NCBI GenBank assembly: GCA_029856365.1
Contig: JAHQWW010000028.1
Location: 1 to 34,297, forward strand
From: Candidatus Hodarchaeota archaeon
GTDB taxonomy: Archaea; Asgardarchaeota; Heimdallarchaeia; Hodarchaeales; Hodarchaeaceae
DNA: 34,297 bases
Reading direction: 5' to 3'
The first letter of the stretch is position 1. Each line of letters begins with the position of its first letter. The notes under the pieces are model-generated. The model saw only the letters and a program-made list of their open reading frames with translations. It did not search any database and was not told where the DNA came from. The translations under genes were made by a program, and so were the position numbers. Shown here piece after piece: positions 32,776 through 34,297 of this stretch.

Positions 32776-32795
32776 GGCTGGGTCGGAGCCTTTTT
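32776..32795 (+). terminator. Short hairpin followed by T5
   Basis: GGCT (32776-32779) pairs with AGCC (32787-32790) around GGGTCGG, followed by TTTTT (32791-32795). It lies 21 bases after the stop of the possible 53-residue gene, which gives that frame slight support. Confidence 0.35.
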
Positions 32796-33216
32796 AAAAC
32801 AAGTCCCTCTAACGTTCTAGTCTTCAATGTTAAGGTCTAGAATAACAAAAAAATAGTAAGAACCTTATTAAGGCTTAAAAGGCTGGGTCTTTTTGGACCT
32901 TATATGAAAATATTATCAAATCTTTACTCAGTCATCCATTGTATGTTAATGATCAATTTAAATGCCCCTAAATCAATCAATTTAAGATTAACTTCCCTCG
33001 AATTCAATTGTAACTAAGAATAATTAGATTTGATTTACAGAAAAGGTAAAAAAGATTAGTTTTATTGGCATTTTTTCCACTTAGAATTCTTTTAACACAA
33101 TTGTACTGTAATTACACCTGCATTACAATTCTTATCTAAATAAAGGTAATAAAAGCACAAACAAGTCAAGTAAAAAAGCATAAACATACAGAGTAAAAAA
33201 GAAAATTATCAATATT

Positions 33217-33222
33217 GGTGAT
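33217..33222 (+). promoter_or_regulatory. Ribosome binding site of the small membrane protein
   Basis: GGTGAT lies five bases before ATG 33228 and supports that start. Confidence 0.6.
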
Positions 33223-33227
33223 ATATT

Positions 33228-33650
33228 ATGACTCAAAGAGTTGAGAAGAAACTTGGTCCAATTACTATTGTCCCCAATAGAGATTGGAAGATTCTATTTT
33301 TAGTTGCAGCTGTTTTTTTAATATTTTCTGTAGCATTCCTAGCTCCAGAAGAAACAACGCAGGAAACTTTCGATTTAATGCAAGGACTGGTTTTTACACT
33401 AATCGGTATTTATGGAGGAATTCGTGGTAGGGGTGAGCAGAAGAGTACTGAAGCAAACGCGGTTGATAATGAGAACAACACATTTGGAGTAAAAGCTGGG
33501 GTCTTTCGTGGCTTAGCAGCTATTGTAGTATTGTTTTTAATTGGTTACGCCTTCCTTGTCTCTGAACATGACAAATTGGTGTTTTTAATACTTTCATTTA
33601 GCGAATTATTAGGAATCAGTATTCCTCCAATTGCCAAAGGGGAAGCATAA
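33228..33650 (+). CDS. Small multi-pass membrane protein
   Basis: 140 residues, start supported by GGTGAT. Hydrophobic segments are at about 21-39 (KILFLVAAVFLIFSVAF), 50-65 (short, GLVFTLIGIYGGI), 92-111 (FRGLAAIVVLFLIGYAFLV) and 117-134. A polar, acidic loop (about 66-88, GRGEQKSTEANAVDNENN) splits the protein into two hairpins of similar length. I do not recognise a family. It is isolated, with long flanking spacers (over 1 kb upstream, ~240 bases downstream). Confidence 0.65.
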   Translation: MTQRVEKKLGPITIVPNRDWKILFLVAAVFLIFSVAFLAPEETTQETFDLMQGLVFTLIGIYGGIRGRGEQKSTEANAVDNENNTFGVKAGVFRGLAAIVVLFLIGYAFLVSEHDKLVFLILSFSELLGISIPPIAKGEA

Positions 33651-33787
33651 GAATAATTAAGTTAACTTAGTTAATAAAAAAGAGATATTTGGAGATTTGA
33701 GGAATAACAATTTAATTTTATCTTTATTCATATACTAAGCTTACTAAAGAATTGTGAAGAAAGGTAAAAATACACAAAAGTATAATT

Positions 33788-33898
33788 TTGTTCGGTCTAG
33801 TTCTTATTCTCGTGATGAGATCTTTTGAAATAAACCAAATTGTTGGGAGTAGTGATGAAGCTGCTCAAAAAGACAGGGTACGTGTCCTGATTGAATAA
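33788..33898 (+). other. Possible short ORF overlapping the PH-like gene start
   Basis: A frame open from 33758 reaches TAA at 33896-33898. From TTG 33788 it would give about 36 residues: a hydrophobic stretch (LFGLVLILVM) and then a polar end (SSDEAAQKDRVRVLIE). Its stop overlaps the TTG start of the next gene by a few bases, as in translational coupling. With no ATG before the hydrophobic part and no good ribosome site, I hold it at low confidence. Confidence 0.25.
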
Positions 33899-34297
33899 GA
33901 CTAATTACTCACCACCTCCCCCCAATAATCTTCAACCAGAGCAAATTATTCATGCCTACAAACCACCATTTTTTCAAATACTTCGATTTGGATTTCTTGG
34001 GCTATTACTGTTTATTATTGGCCTTCTATTGTTATTTATTGGGTTCAATATAGTATTAAATCCCGATATTAACGCTAATCTCATTAATATGTGTTTAACC
34101 ATTGGGTTGGGGGTCATTCTTATTGTAATATCCTCCAAACTCTTTACAGAATCATTAACCTCTAGAATACTCATTACAGAGGACGAAATTAGGATAAAAA
34201 GATATTTCAGAACAGCAACTGTTCTTTTAGAGAATATTTCAACAATCACAATAGTCTATTCAATTCCCTTTTTCAGAAAACAAAAATATGCAAGATT
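33891..34297 (+). CDS. Membrane protein with PH-like domain (3' truncated)
   Basis: The frame is open from TTG 33891 (in-frame stop TGA at 33888-33890) to the window edge, giving 135 residues so far. It has a proline-rich N-terminus (SPPPPNNLQPEQ), then the YKPPFFQILRFG lead-in, two membrane helices (~30-52 and ~63-81), and a beta-rich segment beginning LTSRILITEDEIRIKRYF, with TVLLENISTITIVYS following. This order (two helices followed by a strand pair of the kind ITxxxIxxxxG/F and an ENI-type strand) is that of bacterial-type PH (bPH/YdbT-like) membrane proteins. The antisense frame at 33974-34249 is its shadow. The TTG start has no strong ribosome site, so the true start is uncertain. Confidence 0.65.
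   Translation, partial: MNKTNYSPPPPNNLQPEQIIHAYKPPFFQILRFGFLGLLLFIIGLLLLFIGFNIVLNPDINANLINMCLTIGLGVILIVISSKLFTESLTSRILITEDEIRIKRYFRTATVLLENISTITIVYSIPFFRKQKYAR

Larger units (their letters stand above)
31962..33227. other. Long AT-rich gene-poor region
   Basis: About 1.27 kb with no long gene. It holds a TATA-like TAAATATC on the minus strand near 32028-32036 that could serve the longin-like gene, a dyad at 32055-32090, two short frames (32509-32544 and 32594-32755) and two hairpins sharing GGCTGGGTC (32776 and 32881), all listed separately. The minus-strand frame 32284-32487 is Ile/Phe/Lys-rich, AT-driven sequence and is not called. Confidence 0.5.

Noticed and set aside
33974..34249. 91-codon minus-strand frame at the right edge
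   Set aside because: Antisense to the PH-like membrane gene, whose translation has clear helices and strands.
1..34297. tRNA, rRNA or mobile-element genes
   Set aside because: I looked for T-loop GTTCGA contexts with pairing stems, GC-rich rRNA-like blocks, and transposase or integrase motifs with flanking inverted repeats, and found none. The GTTCGATC at about 24423 has no cloverleaf around it.

Overview
The window is AT-rich archaeal DNA, most likely from an Asgard archaeon (Loki/Heimdall/Gerd-type). This rests on several things: a longin-like cytoplasmic domain on a single-pass surface protein and a second longin-like domain in a soluble protein; Thr-rich, N-glycosylation-sequon-rich extracellular Ig-like proteins with one C-terminal membrane segment; archaeal TATA-like elements and GGTG-type ribosome binding sites; and frequent TTG starts. 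No rRNA, tRNA or taxonomic marker gene is present, so the assignment is an inference. I found no CRISPR array, insertion sequence or integrase.

Layout. The left edge (1-359, +) is the 3' end of a surface-protein gene. A four-helix-type membrane protein of the DUF457/YdjM family follows (499-1023, +). The minus strand from 22057 to 1439 is one uninterrupted gene of 20.6 kb encoding a 6872-residue protein. In order it has a signal peptide, a DUF2341-like domain, a LamG/concanavalin-like domain, further beta modules, about 56 Ig-like repeats of ~95 residues, one membrane helix, and a ~256-residue cytoplasmic tail with a longin-like domain and a possible winged helix. Upstream of it is a small unknown gene (22897-22484, -).

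The middle right holds a zinc-ribbon/proline-rich/coiled-coil protein whose true start is unclear (23321-23875, +), a two-helix membrane peptide (24052-24279, +) and an unknown soluble protein (24462-25205, +). Convergent to these is a likely two-gene operon on the minus strand: a PI-PLC-like phosphodiesterase (29878-28928), then a large FAD oxidase/iron-sulfur/double-CCG oxidoreductase (28898-25668). Further right are a membrane-anchored extracellular protein (30810-30085, -), a soluble protein with an N-terminal longin-like domain (31961-30996, -), a ~1.27 kb gene-poor AT-rich stretch (31962-33227), a small membrane protein (33228-33650, +), and at the right edge a truncated membrane protein with a PH-like domain (33891-end, +).

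The most striking content is the giant protein. Its repeats fall into two main subfamilies, arranged with a three-unit period. The DNA keeps traces of block duplications of three, four and twenty-five units. The cytoplasmic longin-like domain suggests, as inference, that this giant adhesin or receptor connects to intracellular small-GTPase or trafficking-type machinery.
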